From Providencia rettgeri (GTDB lineage: Bacteria > Pseudomonadota > Gammaproteobacteria > Enterobacterales > Enterobacteriaceae), in assembly GCF_001874625.1 (NCBI RefSeq), contig NZ_CP017671.1, positions 558,001 to 622,000 on the forward strand: a stretch of DNA of 64,000 nucleotides, given 5' to 3'. The notes beneath the pieces are model-generated. The model was given only the letters and a program-made list of their open reading frames with translations. It had not been told where the DNA came from and made no database searches. Each line of letters begins with the position of its first letter. Within the stretch, counting starts at the first letter, position 1. The translations under genes and the position numbers were made by a program. Of the stretch, positions 32,713-41,906 are shown piece by piece.

Positions 32713-35001
32713 TTAAGGTGTTACTTGGCTTACTGAGACCGTTGTTTGTGTTGAGTGGCCATTGATTGAGGCTGCAATATCAAGGTTACCGGCTGCTGTT
32801 AATGTTAAGTCGGTAGAATAATCCCCATCGCGCTCTTCATACCAACCGACAAGATTAGCGTTATGGTTTCCAAGGTCGATATTACGAGGGTCTATACCTT
32901 CAAGTGTATTACCAAATGCATCACTGAGGGTAACGGTAAGTAGTAAATCATCACCGACGTTCAAATTACTGGTTGCTCTTGTGGTGATTTCTACATGCGC
33001 AACAACACCTAACTGACCTTGAGGGCCGCTGCCGTCAGGGTTGATCGCATCGACGGTGAGTGGTGAGCTTACAGTTAAAGTGTACTCTGGTGACGTTTTT
33101 CCCTGTAAAGAAGCAGTTATGGTGTAATCACCTTCCATTTGCCCTGCAAGTATTCCACTATATTCACCTAGGTTGGCGGAGTTTTCTTCGATTTCTACTG
33201 GGATTTGTTTATTACCCATATTGATCATAATGATCCCATCGGCACCAGAAATAGGGTTGTCATTTTCATCAATGAGTCTGAGTGAAATGGTCGTCTCTGC
33301 GCCAGCATAGGTTGTACTGGTGTTAAGAATTTTAATTTTGTTTAAATGACCGCTGATAAAATAGACGGCAACGGTTTCAGTATGACCATCGACAGATGCG
33401 GTAACTTCGCTGATACCACTCATCATACTGGTCAGGGGCATGTCAATCATTCCCTGTTGGTTTGTCACACCATGAGCGTCAATTTTACCTAGCGTGGCGC
33501 TAAAATTGACGGTTTTCCCTGCGATAGGCTTACCTTTAGCATCGGTAATATAAACGGAAACTATATTTGCTTCTTTGCCATCCGCCAATGATGCTGTTTT
33601 ACTGATATTAATACCCTGTATTTGTGCTGGGCTGGTTGCTGTGGCGATGGTATCCGTGACTTCAATCAGTGTTTCACTTGTTGATGATGTATTCCCATTA
33701 ATATCATAAGCAACGGCACTTAAATGATAACGGTTCAATTTTTTACTTTCTGAAGGGGTTGAGGCCATTTTATATGCTGGCAATTTTAACCTAGCATTTT
33801 GACCTGATGAACTAATAACACCCCCAGCAGCGAATAATTCAGGGGAGTTCCAGACAATTTTTTTAAGGGGGTATTGAGTTGTAACTGATTGTACAAGTTG
33901 TAATTCTTGGCCTGCTTCACCTTGTGTTTTTTCTGGGAGCTTTAACTGAATAACAGTTTTCTTTTGGTAATCTAGAACAATATTGTTATTTCGATTAACG
34001 AAATCGTGGCGGTTACTAGACACTCGACGGGAGTCGCCTACTTTCGATGGGTCCATTTGCTCAGCGAATGCTTTATCAAATGCCCAAGTAAACTGCATTT
34101 TGGCACTGGTATCATGTAATCCACTACTGATTTTATGCTGAGTACTCAAGGTGACTAGGGGAATTGGGGTCCAATTGACACCAACTGAGGCTGCTGTTGG
34201 GTCTTTTTGGCGTTTATTTTTCCCCATAAGAGCAACATCCTGACCGAAATATTGTTCAAATTTAAGATGACCGCCGAGGTGAGGGTAAGCAGGTAACCAC
34301 CCCTCTGCTTGTACATCCCAACCGCGGGCAGGGCGTGCATTATAGGCTTGAGATAATGCCGATGTGCTACGCCATCCAGAAACAGGTAAATAGCTATTCG
34401 CCGTGAGTTTTAAATAATCTTGCCAATATTCGGCACCGATGCCTAAACGGGAATGATAATGGGAAAGGTCATGGTCAAAGAAAGCATTGATACCAACTGT
34501 GTTGCGGTCGTTGAACTGGCGTAACCCAATACCATTATTGCTTTGTAACCTTCCATCGGTATTATGAATGCTATGTTGGGTAAATAACAGCATATCAGCC
34601 TGTTCATACCAAGGGATCAGCCAGTCAAATTGGCTACTTTTAAGGGATAATTTTTTATCAACATTTAGGCTTAATTTGACATTACCGGCTTTTGATAACC
34701 AACGGGTAATTTCGTCTATTGCAACATTAGCGGCTTGGTTAAACGCGTAACTTTGTGCCATCTCAGCGATATCATTGCTATTTTTTTGTTGAGATAGCAG
34801 TGTTGCAGTTGTTTTACTGTATTGTGCTAAGTCACGTTCCATGGTGCTATTTTCAGGGTTTTCTACCGTGCTGCCTAAAAGCGGTAATTCTTTCGGTTCG
34901 AGCATTTTTGCATAGCTAGGCAACATTGGCATAATGGTCAATGACCAAGCTGCCATAAATAAGGCTAAAGGATGAGAGCGTTTGTCTTTAGGGCAATTCA
35001 T
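32713..35001 (-). CDS. Short inverse autotransporter (intimin/invasin-like), 762 aa
   Basis: Signal peptide ends PSYA, followed by an inverse autotransporter barrel (WLIPWYEQADMLLFTQHSIH; FFDHDLSHYHSRLGIGAEYW; HDFVNRNNNIVLDYQKK). Then come an invasin-type domain, a second Ig-like domain, and an alternating pair joined by the linker NPDGSGPQGQLGVV, the same architecture as one repeat pair of the giant adhesin. It ends abruptly after that domain (TVSVSQVTP) with no lectin-like tip. Start chosen at the ATG at 35001, because the ATG at 35010 overlaps the AGGA ribosome site. It looks like a giant-type adhesin cut back to its first repeat unit. Confidence 0.88.
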   Translation of the reverse strand: MNCPKDKRSHPLALFMAAWSLTIMPMLPSYAKMLEPKELPLLGSTVENPENSTMERDLAQYSKTTATLLSQQKNSNDIAEMAQSYAFNQAANVAIDEITRWLSKAGNVKLSLNVDKKLSLKSSQFDWLIPWYEQADMLLFTQHSIHNTDGRLQSNNGIGLRQFNDRNTVGINAFFDHDLSHYHSRLGIGAEYWQDYLKLTANSYLPVSGWRSTSALSQAYNARPARGWDVQAEGWLPAYPHLGGHLKFEQYFGQDVALMGKNKRQKDPTAASVGVNWTPIPLVTLSTQHKISSGLHDTSAKMQFTWAFDKAFAEQMDPSKVGDSRRVSSNRHDFVNRNNNIVLDYQKKTVIQLKLPEKTQGEAGQELQLVQSVTTQYPLKKIVWNSPELFAAGGVISSSGQNARLKLPAYKMASTPSESKKLNRYHLSAVAYDINGNTSSTSETLIEVTDTIATATSPAQIQGINISKTASLADGKEANIVSVYITDAKGKPIAGKTVNFSATLGKIDAHGVTNQQGMIDMPLTSMMSGISEVTASVDGHTETVAVYFISGHLNKIKILNTSTTYAGAETTISLRLIDENDNPISGADGIIMINMGNKQIPVEIEENSANLGEYSGILAGQMEGDYTITASLQGKTSPEYTLTVSSPLTVDAINPDGSGPQGQLGVVAHVEITTRATSNLNVGDDLLLTVTLSDAFGNTLEGIDPRNIDLGNHNANLVGWYEERDGDYSTDLTLTAAGNLDIAASINGHSTQTTVSVSQVTP

Positions 35002-35062
35002 TAAATACATTCCTAGATTGGATATTCATTTCCGTTATTTTGGAACAAGTATTGAGAAAAAC

Positions 35063-35087
35063 GCTTGGGAATTACTTGGAATAATAT
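35063..35087 (-). promoter_or_regulatory. Conserved upstream block, adhesin gene 3
   Basis: On the plus strand GCTTGGGAATTACTTGGA and following bases, 62 bp before the start codon. It is a more diverged version of the block before the other two adhesin genes. Confidence 0.35.
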
Positions 35088-35236
35088 GGAAAAGCGGTTT
35101 TTATATTGGAATTATTTGGAATGACCGCGTTTATTGATAATTGAAAAATATCGAATAAGTGACTGGGTAAAATCAATAAAATTGTCATTGGAAAAAATCT
35201 TACTATAATAAAAACAATGGATTAGATGAGGGTAGT

Positions 35237-36151
35237 ATGGAGCTTACATTTTTAGGAACCAGTGCTGGTGTGCCAACGAAAGAGCGTAATGTCACCAGTA
35301 TGATATTAAATTTGGTCGGTATTCGAAAAAGCTATTGGTTATTTGATTGCGGGGAAGGCACACAACACCGTATTTTAAATAGCCCATTTAAAACGCCAAA
35401 AATTGACAAGATCTTTATTACACATTTACATGGCGATCATATTTTTGGGCTACCGGGTTTGTTATGCAGCCGCTCAATGGGGGGCGCAACAGAACCTTTG
35501 ACGCTATATGGTCCGAAAGGGTTGAAACAATATGTTGAAACCGTTTTGCGTGTGAGTGAGTCTTATATGACTTATCCACTCAACATCATTGAAATTCAAG
35601 CTGGGCAGTTATTTGATGATGGCGAATTGATTGTGACGGCTTACCCCCTTGACCACCGAGTGGAATGCTACGGCTACCGTATTGAAGAGCATGCAAAGAG
35701 CGGGGCTTTAGATGCAGAGCGACTCGCGCAAGATAACATCCCTCGGGGGCCGTGGATGCAAGACCTAAAAGCGGGTAAAACAATCACTTTGGAAGATGGT
35801 CGAACTGTGAATGGCGCGGAGTATTTAGGCGAACCTATCTCTGGTAAAGTGATTGCAATTTTTGGTGACACTCAGCCAACCGACCAGGGGCTAGCACTCG
35901 CTAAAAATGCAGATGTTATGGTGCATGAAACCACTTTAGAAGCAGCATTTGCGGAAAAAGCCAATGAACGCGGGCACTCAACTACGGAACAAGCGGCTCG
36001 ATTAGCTCGTGCTGCTGGGGTAAAACGCTTTATTGCAACCCATTTGAGTGGGCGTTATATGACTCATGATATCCCAAGGTTACTTGCTGAGTGCCAAGCA
36101 ATATTCCCAGCCACAATAATGGCAGAGGATTATTTAACCGTGAAAATTTAA
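35237..36151 (+). CDS. rbn: Ribonuclease BN / RNase Z
   Basis: A 304-residue metallo-beta-lactamase-fold nuclease that processes tRNA 3' ends. The zinc-binding motif HLHGDH is at residues 63-68; the N-terminal [17 protein letters not shown] and the later FGDTQPTD and [11 protein letters not shown] segments are typical of the family. Length matches E. coli RNase BN (305). It is divergent from the third adhesin gene and convergent with the deo regulator gene, with a terminator after it. Confidence 0.94.
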   Translation: MELTFLGTSAGVPTKERNVTSMILNLVGIRKSYWLFDCGEGTQHRILNSPFKTPKIDKIFITHLHGDHIFGLPGLLCSRSMGGATEPLTLYGPKGLKQYVETVLRVSESYMTYPLNIIEIQAGQLFDDGELIVTAYPLDHRVECYGYRIEEHAKSGALDAERLAQDNIPRGPWMQDLKAGKTITLEDGRTVNGAEYLGEPISGKVIAIFGDTQPTDQGLALAKNADVMVHETTLEAAFAEKANERGHSTTEQAARLARAAGVKRFIATHLSGRYMTHDIPRLLAECQAIFPATIMAEDYLTVKI

Positions 36152-36152
36152 T

Positions 36153-36192
36153 TTAAGCGGGTAATAAACGGCCCGCTTAATGATAATTTTTT
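36153..36192 (+). terminator. Rho-independent terminator after rbn
   Basis: TTAAGCGGG / CCCGCTTAA stem followed by a T-rich run. It reaches the stop codon of the convergent deoR-like gene. Confidence 0.75.
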
Positions 36193-36971
36193 TAAAAAAT
36201 CACTTTCACAAAACCATTGCGGCAGTAAGTTTCGTATTCATCGGAAAGTTGGCGATTGGTGACTATCACATCGAATTGTGACAATTCCCCCATATTGGCG
36301 GTAGCAACTTCATCAAATAGGTTATAGGGCGCTAATAAAATCTTACGAATGGACTTTTCCATGGCTTTTTTCTTCATGGGTAAATCATCCAAGTTATAGC
36401 AAGTCACACCATAGTTCCCGTGTACGCCAGCCGCAGAGATAAAGGCTTTTTTGGGGTTAATTGAATCGAGTAGTGAAGGTAATGAAGGGTTGTAAAAGGA
36501 ATCGCTTTTTGGCCGATATTCACCACCACATAACAAGGCGGTGGCATTTTTCTTCTGGCTTAACGCTAAAAAAACGTTATGTGAGTAACAAATTCCAGTG
36601 AAACTGATCTCCTCTGGGATAAGAGAAATCAATGTTGCCATTTCAATACCATTATCAAAGAAAATCACATCATCTTCAGTAACCATACTCGCGGCAAGGT
36701 TTGGAATATACAGTGCTTCGGTTTGGTCTGGGGTAAAAATATCCGCTTGTTGTTCTTGAGCGATTAAATTGGCGGGTTGGGTAACAGAAACAATATAGCC
36801 ACCGAGTAGTGACATTGGGATAGGGCCTTCGGTATCTGCGCTAAGGTCTCGTCGAATGGTCATTTCTGATACTTCGAGTATTCTAGCGGCTTCTTTTAAA
36901 TGAATGCGTCCTGAACGTTTTAAACATTCACTTAAGCGGCGAAGGCGTTCTTTTTGTTTAGTTTCTATCAC
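36192..36971 (-). CDS. deoR: DeoR-family repressor of the deoxyribose genes
   Basis: A 259-residue repressor with an N-terminal helix-turn-helix (LKEAARILEVSEMTIRRDL, the DeoR signature) and a C-terminal sugar-phosphate-binding domain (FFDNGIEMATLI, ICYSHNVFLALSQK, LLCGGEYRPKSDSFYNPSL). It is similar to E. coli DeoR across its length and would respond to deoxyribose-5-phosphate. It starts with GTG at 36971, preceded by AAGGAC. It lies downstream of deoC on the same strand, 55 bp away. The equivalent regulator in Salmonella deoxyribose loci is called DeoQ, so the symbol is uncertain. Confidence 0.8.
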   Translation of the reverse strand: MIETKQKERLRRLSECLKRSGRIHLKEAARILEVSEMTIRRDLSADTEGPIPMSLLGGYIVSVTQPANLIAQEQQADIFTPDQTEALYIPNLAASMVTEDDVIFFDNGIEMATLISLIPEEISFTGICYSHNVFLALSQKKNATALLCGGEYRPKSDSFYNPSLPSLLDSINPKKAFISAAGVHGNYGVTCYNLDDLPMKKKAMEKSIRKILLAPYNLFDEVATANMGELSQFDVIVTNRQLSDEYETYCRNGFVKVIF

Positions 36972-37000
36972 CCTACAGTCCTTTTGTAATACATAAAATT

Positions 37001-37019
37001 GGCGCGGTTAGACCGCGCC
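37001..37019 (-). other. Hairpin between deoC and the deoR-like gene
   Basis: Perfect stem GGCGCGG / CCGCGCC with a five-base loop, followed on the minus strand by AATTTTAT. It is probably a partial terminator that lowers regulator expression relative to deoC, or an mRNA-stabilising stem. Confidence 0.55.
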
Positions 37020-37026
37020 CCAGCAT

Positions 37027-37695
37027 TTAGTAGTCACTTGGCTGGTCATTATTCCCCGTGACTATTGCAACACTTGCACTAGCGCCAACACGGTTAGCAC
37101 CAGCTTCAATCATTTTAATGGCAGTTTCACGATCGCGAACGCCGCCAGACGCTTTTACACCAACTTCGTTGCCGACTACTTTACGCATTAGAGCAACATG
37201 GTGTTCAGTCGCCCCCATTGTACTGAAACCTGTTGAAGTTTTCACAAAACCAACTTTAATTGTGCGGCAAATTTCACAAACTTGTGTAATTTCTTCATCT
37301 GTTAGTAGGCAGTTTTCTAAGATAACCTTGAGTGTTGCGTTACCGCAAGCGGCAAAAACAGCTTCAATATCTTGACGAACAAAGTCTAAATCACCACTTT
37401 TTAGCATCCCGACGTTGATGACCATATCAACTTCATCAGCTCCACGGCGCACGGCTTCAGCCGCTTCAAAAGCTTTAGCTTCAGTTAAACATGCACCTAA
37501 AGGGAAGCCTACCACACAGCAAACCTTAACGTCGCTGTTTTTTAACAGCTCACTGGCTAAAGGCACATATCCTGTATTGACACATACTGAGGCAAAATGG
37601 TGCTCTGCCGCTTCTGCACATAATTTTGTGATATCACTAACAGTTGCATTAGCAGCGAGTAAAGTGTGATCAATATATTTTGCTAAGTCTTGCAT
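37027..37695 (-). CDS. deoC: Deoxyribose-phosphate aldolase
   Basis: A 222-residue class I aldolase that splits 2-deoxyribose-5-phosphate into acetaldehyde and glyceraldehyde-3-phosphate. [12 protein letters not shown] at the start and VKTSTGFS, with the Schiff-base lysine, are family hallmarks; [10 protein letters not shown] holds the second active-site lysine. The open frame extends to 37761, but the ATG at 37695 with GGAAAG upstream gives the normal N terminus. It is divergent from deoK. Confidence 0.94.
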   Translation of the reverse strand: MQDLAKYIDHTLLAANATVSDITKLCAEAAEHHFASVCVNTGYVPLASELLKNSDVKVCCVVGFPLGACLTEAKAFEAAEAVRRGADEVDMVINVGMLKSGDLDFVRQDIEAVFAACGNATLKVILENCLLTDEEITQVCEICRTIKVGFVKTSTGFSTMGATEHHVALMRKVVGNEVGVKASGGVRDRETAIKMIEAGANRVGASASVAIVTGNNDQPSDY

Positions 37696-37787
37696 TTTCA
37701 ACTTTCCTATATAAATGTGGATAAGACAACAAAGAATGAGGAAATGTGGTAGATGTAACACTTGATCATTCGTTATTCGAGATCCTA

Positions 37788-37842
37788 ATCACAAATGATA
37801 TTTTTGCAACATGATAATGTTAGTATCATATCATTATGTGAT
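37788..37842. promoter_or_regulatory. Operator region between deoC and deoK
   Basis: ATCACAAATGATAT (37788-37801) and ATATCATTATGTGAT (37828-37842) are inverted copies differing by one inserted base. A second inverted pair, ATGATA (37811-37816) and TATCAT (37824-37829), lies between them. The repeated ATGATA/TATCAT core suggests cooperative sites for the DeoR-type repressor. TGTGAT at 37837-37842 also resembles a CRP half-site. Confidence 0.55.
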
Positions 37843-37863
37843 TTATTTAACACGAGGGACATT

Positions 37864-38793
37864 ATGGATATAGCAGTTATTGGTTCAAACATGGTTGATT
37901 TGATCACTTATATCGATCAAATGCCAAAAGAAGGCGAAACGCTAGAAGCGCCAGCTTTCAAAATTGGTTGCGGCGGTAAAGGTGCGAACCAAGCTGTTGC
38001 TGCGGCTAAATTGAATTCTAAAGTGATTATGTTAACTAAAGTCGGCGATGATATCTTTGCAGATAACACCATCCGTAATCTTGAATCTTACGGGATTAAC
38101 ACGCGCTATGTGGAAAAAGTTCCGTGTACTTCAAGTGGTGTCGCGCCAATTTTTGTTAATCAAAATTCGTCTAATAGTATTTTGATCGTTAAAGGAGCGA
38201 ATAAGTTTTTATCACCAGAGGATATCGATCGGGCTGCTGAAGATCTAAAAAAATGCAAACTGATCGTCCTACAATTAGAAGTCCAACTCGAAACGGTGTA
38301 TCACGCGATCGCTTTTGGTAACAAGCATGGGATACCCGTATTACTTAACCCGGCCCCCGCTCAACGAACGCTCGATCTAGATTTTGCCTGCCGTTGTGAT
38401 TTCTTTGTACCCAATGAAACGGAATTAGAAATTCTAACCAATATGCCAGTCGACACGATGGACAACATCCGCCGAGCTTCACAATCACTATTGGATAAAG
38501 GCCTAAAAAACCTGATTGTCACACTTGGTGATAAAGGGGCTTTGTGGATGACGCGCGATAGTGAGTTGTATATACCTGCTATCAAAGTAAATGCCATTGA
38601 TACCAGTGGCGCTGGAGATGCCTTTATTGGCTGTTTTTCTCATTATTATGTACACACCGGGAATATTGAAGAAGCACTGAAAAAAGCAGTGATGTTTTCT
38701 GCATTTAGTGTGACAGGGAAAGGGACTCAATCTTCTTATCCAAGTGTTGAGCAATTTACGGAATTTGTGCAAATCAACACAGTTAACAAATAG
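37864..38793 (+). CDS. deoK: Deoxyribokinase (PfkB/ribokinase family)
   Basis: A 309-residue sugar kinase. It has the N-terminal IGSNMVDLITYIDQMPKEGE and the GCGGKGANQAVAAAKL motif of ribokinases, and a C-terminal DTSGAGDAFIGCF with the catalytic Asp and anion hole. Placement with deoC, a permease and a mutarotase-like gene points to 2-deoxy-D-ribose rather than ribose. The frame extends to 37795, but the ATG at 37864 is preceded by GAGGGACATT. Confidence 0.87.
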   Translation: MDIAVIGSNMVDLITYIDQMPKEGETLEAPAFKIGCGGKGANQAVAAAKLNSKVIMLTKVGDDIFADNTIRNLESYGINTRYVEKVPCTSSGVAPIFVNQNSSNSILIVKGANKFLSPEDIDRAAEDLKKCKLIVLQLEVQLETVYHAIAFGNKHGIPVLLNPAPAQRTLDLDFACRCDFFVPNETELEILTNMPVDTMDNIRRASQSLLDKGLKNLIVTLGDKGALWMTRDSELYIPAIKVNAIDTSGAGDAFIGCFSHYYVHTGNIEEALKKAVMFSAFSVTGKGTQSSYPSVEQFTEFVQINTVNK

Positions 38794-38819
38794 CTAAATA
38801 ATAATAGTCAACGTAGCTG

Positions 38820-38876
38820 TATACCCTTTGATGTATTAATCAGTCACTAGAACTGAATAGCAAGTCATCGGGTATA
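38820..38876. other. Intercistronic inverted repeat between deoK and deoP
   Basis: TATACCC (38820-38826) pairs with GGGTATA (38870-38876), and an inner TCAGT pairs with ACTGA around CACTAGA. In RNA it makes one long interrupted hairpin just before the permease ribosome site. It may tune expression or mRNA decay between the two genes. Confidence 0.4.
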
Positions 38877-38900
38877 AATTATAAAATTATAAGGGTTACT

Positions 38901-40208
38901 ATGAACATTAAGAACATCACTCAGTTACCGGATGGCTACCTGAGTAAGACTCCTCTATTTCAATTTATCCTACTGTCCTGCCTTTTTCCTCTTTGGGGTT
39001 GTGCAGCGGCATTAAATGACATTTTGATCACACAGTTTAAAAGTGTTTTTGAACTTAGTAACTTTGCATCAGCTTTGGTGCAAAGTGCGTTTTATGGTGG
39101 GTACTTTTTGATTGCGATCCCTGCATCTTTGGTGATCAAAAAAACCAGCTATAAATACACTATTATGGTGGGGCTAATCCTCTACATCGCAGGGTGTAGT
39201 TTGTTCTTCCCAGCTTCACATATGGCAACCTATACGATGTTTTTAGCGGCAATTTTCGCGATTGCTATTGGTTTAAGTTTCCTTGAAACCGCAGCAAATA
39301 CCTATAGTTCGATGATTGGTCCAAAACAGTACGCTACACTTCGTTTGAATATTAGCCAGACCTTTTACCCTATTGGTGCGGCTGGGGGGATTTTACTGGG
39401 TAAATATCTCGTTTTCTCCGAAGGAGATAGCCTGCAAAGCCAAATGGCGGGAATGAATGCGGAACAAATTCATGAATTCCGCCTAGCGATGTTAGAAAAT
39501 ACACTCGAACCCTATCGTTATATGATCATGGTATTGGTCGTGGTGATGATCTTATTCCTTATTACTAAGTTTCCTAAATGTAAAGTTGCAGAAACTCAGG
39601 ATCACAAACGCCCCTCTGCGATCGATACGTTAAAGTATTTAGCCAAAAATAGCCGTTTTAGAAAAGGGATTATTGCTCAGTTCTTATATGTTGGGATGCA
39701 AGTTGCTGTTTGGTCATTCACTATTCGTTTAGCGTTAGAAATGGGCGATATTAACGAACGTGATGCATCGAACTTCATGGTATATAGCTTTGCGTGTTTC
39801 TTTATTGGTAAATTTATCGCCAATATCTTAATGACTCGTTTTAACGCAGAAAAAGTATTAATTATCTATTCTGTGATTGGTGCTCTGTTCCTTATTTATG
39901 TTGCATTTATTCCAAGTTTTACCGCGGTGTACGCCGCTGTAATGGTGAGCATTTTATTTGGACCTTGCTGGGCGACTATTTATGCGGGCACTTTGGATAC
40001 AGTCGATAATGAACATACTGAAATGGCGGGTGCGGTCATTGTGATGGCGATTGTTGGGGCTGCAGTTGTCCCTGCGGTACAAGGTTATGTCGCTGATATG
40101 TTGCACTCTTTACAGCTTTCATTCTTGGTTTCTATGTTGTGCTTTGTTTATGTTGGTATTTACTTTGTTGGTGAACGCCGTTTTAAAGCAAAACAAGAAG
40201 CAAAATAA
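38901..40208 (+). CDS. deoP: Deoxyribose MFS permease (FucP-like)
   Basis: A 435-residue major facilitator with about twelve hydrophobic segments, of the FucP branch of sugar:proton symporters. Family-typical stretches include the N-terminal FPLWGCAAALNDILITQFK and YGGYFLIAIPASLVIKK, then FLETAANTYSSMIGP. It lies between deoK and the mutarotase-like gene, the order of the Salmonella deoKPX cluster, so deoxyribose uptake is the best inference. Confidence 0.85.
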   Translation: MNIKNITQLPDGYLSKTPLFQFILLSCLFPLWGCAAALNDILITQFKSVFELSNFASALVQSAFYGGYFLIAIPASLVIKKTSYKYTIMVGLILYIAGCSLFFPASHMATYTMFLAAIFAIAIGLSFLETAANTYSSMIGPKQYATLRLNISQTFYPIGAAGGILLGKYLVFSEGDSLQSQMAGMNAEQIHEFRLAMLENTLEPYRYMIMVLVVVMILFLITKFPKCKVAETQDHKRPSAIDTLKYLAKNSRFRKGIIAQFLYVGMQVAVWSFTIRLALEMGDINERDASNFMVYSFACFFIGKFIANILMTRFNAEKVLIIYSVIGALFLIYVAFIPSFTAVYAAVMVSILFGPCWATIYAGTLDTVDNEHTEMAGAVIVMAIVGAAVVPAVQGYVADMLHSLQLSFLVSMLCFVYVGIYFVGERRFKAKQEAK

Positions 40209-40222
40209 TTCAGCGAATCAAT

Positions 40223-40244
40223 TTGGGTAGTGTGAGCTACCCAA
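40223..40244 (+). other. Hairpin between deoP and deoX
   Basis: Perfect eight-base stem TTGGGTAG / CTACCCAA with a six-base loop and no T-run. It is likely an mRNA-stabilising or differential-expression element rather than a terminator. Confidence 0.5.
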
Positions 40245-40271
40245 TTCCATCCATTTAATCAAACCGTGAGT

Positions 40272-41294
40272 ATGAAAATGAATACACTAATACCACTTCA
40301 CAGAAGCTTATTTACGGAAAAACCGACCCTTATTTTACAAAATGACCAATTTGCTGCGACAGCTTTCCGTTATCAAACGGGCGTAGAAGGTTTACGTATT
40401 GAAAATCAGCAAGGTTATTTAACTATTTTACCTTTTTTAGGGCAAATGATTTGGGATGCTGAATTTTGTGGCCAAAATCTGAAAATGGAAAATATGTTTT
40501 CAGCCCCGAAACGTGTCCCAACAGTCGTAGAAACGTATGGTTGCTTTGCTTTTCACTCAGGTTTAATCAGTAATGGCTGCCCTTCACCAGAGGATACTCA
40601 CCCATTGCATGGAGAAATGCCTTGTGCATCAATGGATAGCAGTTGGCTTGAGCTGACAGAAGATAGCTTAAAAATTGTCGGTGAATATGAGTATGTGATG
40701 GGTTTTGGTCATCATTATCGCGCTACCCCATCAGTTTTATTAAAGGAAAACAGTACGTTATTTGATATACAAATGTCAGTGACAAACTTGGCGTCTGTTC
40801 CTATGCCACTCCAGTATATGTGCCATATGAATTATGCTTATGTAGATAAGGCAACATTGACGCAAAATATCCCAGAACATGCGATTAAGCTGCGTGAATC
40901 AATACCGGGTCATGTACATCCAACCGAGCAGTGGCTTGAGTTTAATGAGTCCTTAAAATCAGGCAAAGTGACGTTAAATCAACTTGACCAACCAGATATG
41001 TGTGACCCTGAAATTGTTTTCTTTATGGATAACTTGAGCCAATATACTACCGAGCCAGAGTTCAGGATGACATCGCCAGATGGGAATACGTTCATCACAC
41101 GTTTTAACTCGAATGAACTTAATTATGCCACCCGCTGGATTTTATATAATGGAGACCAAAAGGTTGGCGCGTTTGTACTCCCTGCAACTTGCCGGCCAGA
41201 AGGCTTTATGGCGGCAAAAAATAACCAAACATTAATTTGGTTACAAGCGGGTGAAACACGTCAATTTACCGTAACAACGGGGGTTGAAAAATAG
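40272..41294 (+). CDS. deoX: DUF4432 aldose-1-epimerase-like protein
   Basis: A 340-residue protein of the DUF4432, galactose-mutarotase-like fold, probably interconverting anomers of the imported sugar. YGCFAFHSGLISNGCPSPED, HPLHGEMP and MCHMNYAYVD contain the conserved His and acidic residues of the family. It is the last gene of the deoKPX run. The frame opens at a GTG at 40266; ATGs at 40272 and 40278 are both possible starts. Confidence 0.8.
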   Translation: MKMNTLIPLHRSLFTEKPTLILQNDQFAATAFRYQTGVEGLRIENQQGYLTILPFLGQMIWDAEFCGQNLKMENMFSAPKRVPTVVETYGCFAFHSGLISNGCPSPEDTHPLHGEMPCASMDSSWLELTEDSLKIVGEYEYVMGFGHHYRATPSVLLKENSTLFDIQMSVTNLASVPMPLQYMCHMNYAYVDKATLTQNIPEHAIKLRESIPGHVHPTEQWLEFNESLKSGKVTLNQLDQPDMCDPEIVFFMDNLSQYTTEPEFRMTSPDGNTFITRFNSNELNYATRWILYNGDQKVGAFVLPATCRPEGFMAAKNNQTLIWLQAGETRQFTVTTGVEK

Positions 41295-41326
41295 TCATTG
41301 ACGATTTTTCAGGGGATCTTTGATAA

Positions 41327-41347
41327 AAGGCAGCGATTCGCTGCCTT
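41327..41347. terminator. Bidirectional terminator between deoX and the DUF2750 gene
   Basis: AAGGCAGCG / CGCTGCCTT, a nine-base stem with a three-base loop, sits between the two convergent genes and overlaps the DUF2750 stop codon. T-runs are short on both sides. Confidence 0.6.
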
Positions 41348-41753
41348 ATTCATATTGTTGACATTCTTCTTGTAAATCAGAAAGTAGCCTCGCTGCATCA
41401 TAAAGTAGTATGTTTTTTCTATCAGGTTGCATCATTATTGCAACTTTAATATTTGCTTCATGCATATCTGGTAATACTTCCGTCATCAAATGCTCAAGGG
41501 AAAATAATATGGGTGAAAAATGAGCCCATTCGCCGGTTAAGCACTGCTCTACGTATGCTTTAGCTGGCCATAAAGGGAGGGAAAGGTCATGCATACCGTT
41601 TCTTACTGTAATAAGGCTATTTCCATCACTGATTGCCCAAACTTGCTCCCAATCGGCTATTTTGCCTACAAAATACGTGTATTTTTGTTGTGGTCGCAGC
41701 TTCTGGACGTTGCAGATTTCTTTTTCGTTAGGGGAAAATAGTGTGTTATTCAT
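41346..41753 (-). CDS. DUF2750 domain protein
   Basis: A 135-residue protein matching the DUF2750 pattern: YTYFVGKIADWEQVWAISDG, LPLWPAKAYVEQCLTGEW, and LTEVLPDM-like spacing in the second half. Function is unknown. The frame extends upstream to 41843 through a Lys/Ile/Phe-rich stretch that looks like untranslated AT-rich DNA, so I start at the ATG at 41753. Confidence 0.72.
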   Translation of the reverse strand: MNNTLFSPNEKEICNVQKLRPQQKYTYFVGKIADWEQVWAISDGNSLITVRNGMHDLSLPLWPAKAYVEQCLTGEWAHFSPILFSLEHLMTEVLPDMHEANIKVAIMMQPDRKNILLYDAARLLSDLQEECQQYE

Positions 41754-41906
41754 TATTGGATTATCGAAAAAGTAATTGATAATTATTGGGAAAATTATAT
41801 TTATTATTGTTATCTTAATAACAAAATGAATTGATAACAACATGCAGCAAAAATGAACTAACTCACAATAATAATACCTGTCGGTTAAATTTTAGGGCGG
41901 TTAGAG

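Noticed and set aside
37696-37761. N-terminal extension of deoC
   Set aside because: The ATG at 37695 has a good GGAAAG site and the conserved N terminus begins there.
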